A DNA stretch of 7,767 nt from positions 1 to 7,767 of the forward strand of contig CALMSE010000255.1 in NCBI GenBank assembly GCA_937872275.1. Reading direction: 5' to 3'. Numbering within the stretch: position 1 is the stretch's first letter; every line of letters starts with the position of its first letter. The notes beneath the pieces were generated by a model, which saw nothing but the letters and a program-made list of their open reading frames with translations, was not told where the DNA came from and did not search any database. This stretch comes from an uncultured Leucobacter sp. GTDB lineage: Bacteria; Actinomycetota; Actinomycetes; Actinomycetales; Microbacteriaceae. Positions 5,993 to 7,767 of the stretch are shown piece after piece. The position numbers and the translations under genes are program-made.

Positions 5993-7162
5993 TCACGCGG
6001 TCTCGGCCGGCACGAGGCGCGAGGCGACCCAGGTGGTGATCGGCACCGCGAGCACGAGCCCGATGCTGCCGCAGAGGGTGCGCACGATCTCGATCGCGAT
6101 GCTCTCGCCGCTCAGCAGGGAGAGCAGGGGCCGATCGTAGAGGGAGATCAGGATCAGCGTGCCGATCGCCGCGCCGACGTACGCGAAGAACACCGTGTAG
6201 ACGGTCGAGGCGATGTGGTCGCGGCCGATCCGCATCGCCCGCGCGTAGATCTCCCGTCGGGTCATCGCGGGCGCCGCGGCGCGCAGCTCCCACACCGACG
6301 AGGCCTGGGTGATGGTGACGTCGTTGAGGATGCCGAGACCGGCGATGAGGACGGAGCAGGCGAGCAGCCCGCGGAAGTCGATGCCGCCGACGGTGCCCGC
6401 CAGGAGGCCGGTCGCCTCGTCGCCCACGCCGCTCAGCCGTGTGAGTCTCACCGAGAGCGCCGAGATGCCGGAGATGATGAGGATGCCGCAGAGCGTGCCG
6501 AGCAGCGCCGCCGCCGTGCGCATGCTGAAGCCGTGCACGAAGAAGAGGGTGACGAACATGATGGCGCTCGAGGCGACCATGCCGATGAGGAGCCCCGGCC
6601 CGCCTCCGACGAGCGCCGGCAGCGCGAATGCGAGCAGCACGAAGGCGCTGATGCCGAGCGCGGGGAGGGCGAGCAGCCCGCGGAGCCGCCCGACGGCGAT
6701 CACGACCGCGACGAACACAAGGGCGAGGGCGAGCAGGGGCCAGTGCCGCTGCACGCCGATCGCGACGTAGCCGCCGGTGCCGGGATAGGCGGCCAGCTCG
6801 AGGCGGTCGCCCGCCTCGAGCCCGGCCCGCGTCTGGCTGCCGCGCAGCTCCACGGAGACGACGCGTCCCGCATCCTCGCCGCTGCGGATCCCGACGCTCG
6901 CGCGCAGGCAGTCGTCCGACGGCTCCGCGCACTCCCGCAGGCCGAGGATCTCGCCCTGCGCGTAGGCGGCGCCCTCGACGGTGGCGTCGGTGGCGGCGGA
7001 GATCTCGGCGACCTTCGCGTAGTCGGGCCAGAGCGCGGCGATCCCGAGCGCGGTGCAGAGCGCGACCAGCGCGAGCAGGCCGAGCGTCAGGCGCCTCGCG
7101 AGCGGCGTCACCCGCACGCGGGAATCGGCGAGCCGGTGATCGTGCGAATGCGCGGCGCCCAT
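5993..7162 (-). CDS. YibE/F family membrane protein
   Basis: This 389-residue integral membrane protein belongs to the YibE/F family, whose biochemical function is not established. The N-terminus is HSHDH at 5-9 and could bind metal. A first membrane segment at about 24-44 is followed by a roughly 95-residue soluble domain (46-139) with Cys78 and Cys85, probably outside the cell. A cluster of hydrophobic segments follows at about 141-158, 162-183, 187-208, 215-236, 263-279, 323-341 and 359-380. The most diagnostic family block is GILNDVTITQASSVWELR at 277-294. FFVHGFSMRTAAALLGT at 207-223 is also characteristic. The ATG at 7162 is preceded by GGGGAGGG at short spacing. It lies 77 bp downstream of the mogA-like gene on the same strand, with its own AT-rich upstream region, so it probably has its own promoter. 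Transport or metal handling is only a guess from the His-rich start and the topology. Confidence 0.92.
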   Translation of the reverse strand: MGAAHSHDHRLADSRVRVTPLARRLTLGLLALVALCTALGIAALWPDYAKVAEISAATDATVEGAAYAQGEILGLRECAEPSDDCLRASVGIRSGEDAGRVVSVELRGSQTRAGLEAGDRLELAAYPGTGGYVAIGVQRHWPLLALALVFVAVVIAVGRLRGLLALPALGISAFVLLAFALPALVGGGPGLLIGMVASSAIMFVTLFFVHGFSMRTAAALLGTLCGILIISGISALSVRLTRLSGVGDEATGLLAGTVGGIDFRGLLACSVLIAGLGILNDVTITQASSVWELRAAAPAMTRREIYARAMRIGRDHIASTVYTVFFAYVGAAIGTLILISLYDRPLLSLLSGESIAIEIVRTLCGSIGLVLAVPITTWVASRLVPAETA

Positions 7163-7170
7163 CGCCCTCC

Positions 7171-7201
7171 CCTATAGGTAACGATTCTCATGACCATATT
7201 A
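7171..7201 (-). promoter_or_regulatory. AT-rich putative promoter/operator of yibE/F with Fur/Zur-like site
   Basis: This is the most AT-rich stretch noticed in a very GC-rich window. Reading the minus strand, TAATAT (7201-7196) could be a -10 element, although no -35 is visible. It is followed by TGAGAATCGTTACCT (7190-7176). The left half, TGAGAATC, matches 7 of 8 bases of the TGAAAATC half of actinobacterial Zur-type boxes as I recall them; the right half is weaker, giving about 10 of 15 overall. An 8-bp palindrome, CCTATAGG, follows at 7171-7178. The position between a possible -10 and the SD would suit a repressor. Confidence 0.3.
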
Positions 7202-7239
7202 GAGGGTTCGGCCTTCCGATCGGCACCGGGCGCCGGGGT

Positions 7240-7767
7240 TCAGCGCGCGGCGGCCCCGCCGTCCCGCGGGTCTCCGTGCCCCGCCTCCGGCCGCGTGCGC
7301 TGATCGAGCAGGTGCTCGAGCACATCCCCGAGCACGGCGAGACCGTCGCGCACCCCGCCCGGCGATCCCGGCAGGGTGATGACGAAGGCGTTCCCCGCGA
7401 AGCCGGCGACGCCCCGGGTGACGACGGACATCGGAGTGGAGGAGAGACCGCGGCGACGGATCTCCTCGACGAGGCCCGGAAGCTGCGGATCGAGCAGCGG
7501 GCCGACCTGCTCGGGGGTGAGATCGCTCGGAGAGACCCCCGTGCCCCCGGTCGTGACCACCACTGCGGCGCCGGCGGCGAGGGCCGAGCGCACCGCCGCC
7601 CCGACCGCCGCGCCGTCCTCGACGACCGCGGGCCCGATCACGGCGAAGCCGTGCTCCCTCAGCCAATCGCGGATCGCGGGACCCGTGCGATCCTCGGCGA
7701 GACCCGCGGCCGCGCTCGTGGAGGCGACCACGACGGCCGCGCTGCGGGGCGGGGCGCCCGCCGCCGC
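7240..7767 (-). CDS. MogA/MoaB family molybdenum cofactor protein, N-terminus beyond the window
   Basis: Members of this family bind molybdopterin; MogA adenylylates it with ATP ahead of molybdate insertion in cofactor synthesis. The frame is open to the right edge, giving 175 visible residues. It reads AAVVVASTSAAAG just inside the edge, which corresponds to the first beta strand of the fold, so only a short N-terminus is missing. A GTG at 7731 is in frame but would cut this strand, so it is an unlikely start. Key motifs are EDRTGPAI, the binding motif TTGGTGVSPSDLTPE (about 7510-7554), GVAGFAGNAFVITLPGSPGGVRD (about 7348-7416) and a helical end. The last 20 residues (TRPEAGHGDPRDGGAAAR and neighbours) form a disordered tail. 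MoaB and MogA cannot be told apart with confidence here, and CinA- or MoeA-type fusions are not seen. Confidence 0.92.
   Translation of the reverse strand, partial: AAAGAPPRSAAVVVASTSAAAGLAEDRTGPAIRDWLREHGFAVIGPAVVEDGAAVGAAVRSALAAGAAVVVTTGGTGVSPSDLTPEQVGPLLDPQLPGLVEEIRRRGLSSTPMSVVTRGVAGFAGNAFVITLPGSPGGVRDGLAVLGDVLEHLLDQRTRPEAGHGDPRDGGAAAR

Noticed and set aside
7211..7239. Possible terminator after the mogA-like gene (CCGATCGG and CCGGGCGCCGG words)
   Set aside because: Only short self-complementary words were found. No stable stem followed by a T-run could be built on the minus strand.
7729..7731. GTG as the start of the MogA/MoaB gene
   Set aside because: The conserved first strand (AAVVVAST) begins before it, and the frame stays open to the window edge, so the true start is outside.

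Overview
This is a very GC-rich window (about 70% G+C by eye). It has tightly packed genes, strong third-position G/C bias, Shine-Dalgarno (SD) sites such as AGGAGGT, and some genes with no visible SD. That points to a high-GC actinobacterium. The protein sequences resemble Microbacteriaceae, for example a Leucobacter-like organism, but this rests on recalled family sequence and not on a search. No rRNA, tRNA, CRISPR array, insertion sequence or phage gene was seen. The window looks like ordinary chromosome.

Layout from left to right: (1) the 5' part of gluQ, a glutamyl-queuosine tRNA(Asp) synthetase, on the minus strand and cut by the left edge; (2) a divergent DUF2252 protein of kinase-like type on the plus strand, only 35 bp away; (3) a convergent minus-strand short-chain dehydrogenase of the HSDL2-like type; (4) a divergent plus-strand run of pyridoxal kinase (pdxY), an AraC-family regulator and an acyl-CoA dehydrogenase; (5) a convergent minus-strand YibE/F membrane protein; (6) upstream of that on the same strand, a MogA/MoaB-type molybdopterin protein cut by the right edge. 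All gaps are under 100 bp.

The genes do not form one obvious pathway. The most coherent unit is the AraC regulator with the acyl-CoA dehydrogenase behind it. The 82-bp gap between them holds a perfect 8-bp stem-loop and a perfect 12-bp palindrome that runs into the dehydrogenase SD. The short-chain dehydrogenase could serve related acyl or alcohol catabolism, but it is separated from the pair and divergent. pdxY supplies pyridoxal phosphate (PLP) by salvage. mogA belongs to molybdenum cofactor synthesis.

The second point of regulatory interest is the 77-bp gap ahead of yibE/F. It holds the most AT-rich stretch noticed in the window, with a possible Fur/Zur-like half-site close to the start of a protein whose N-terminus is HSHDH. 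I found no convincing new multi-gene system. The findings are local regulatory structures and poorly characterised families.
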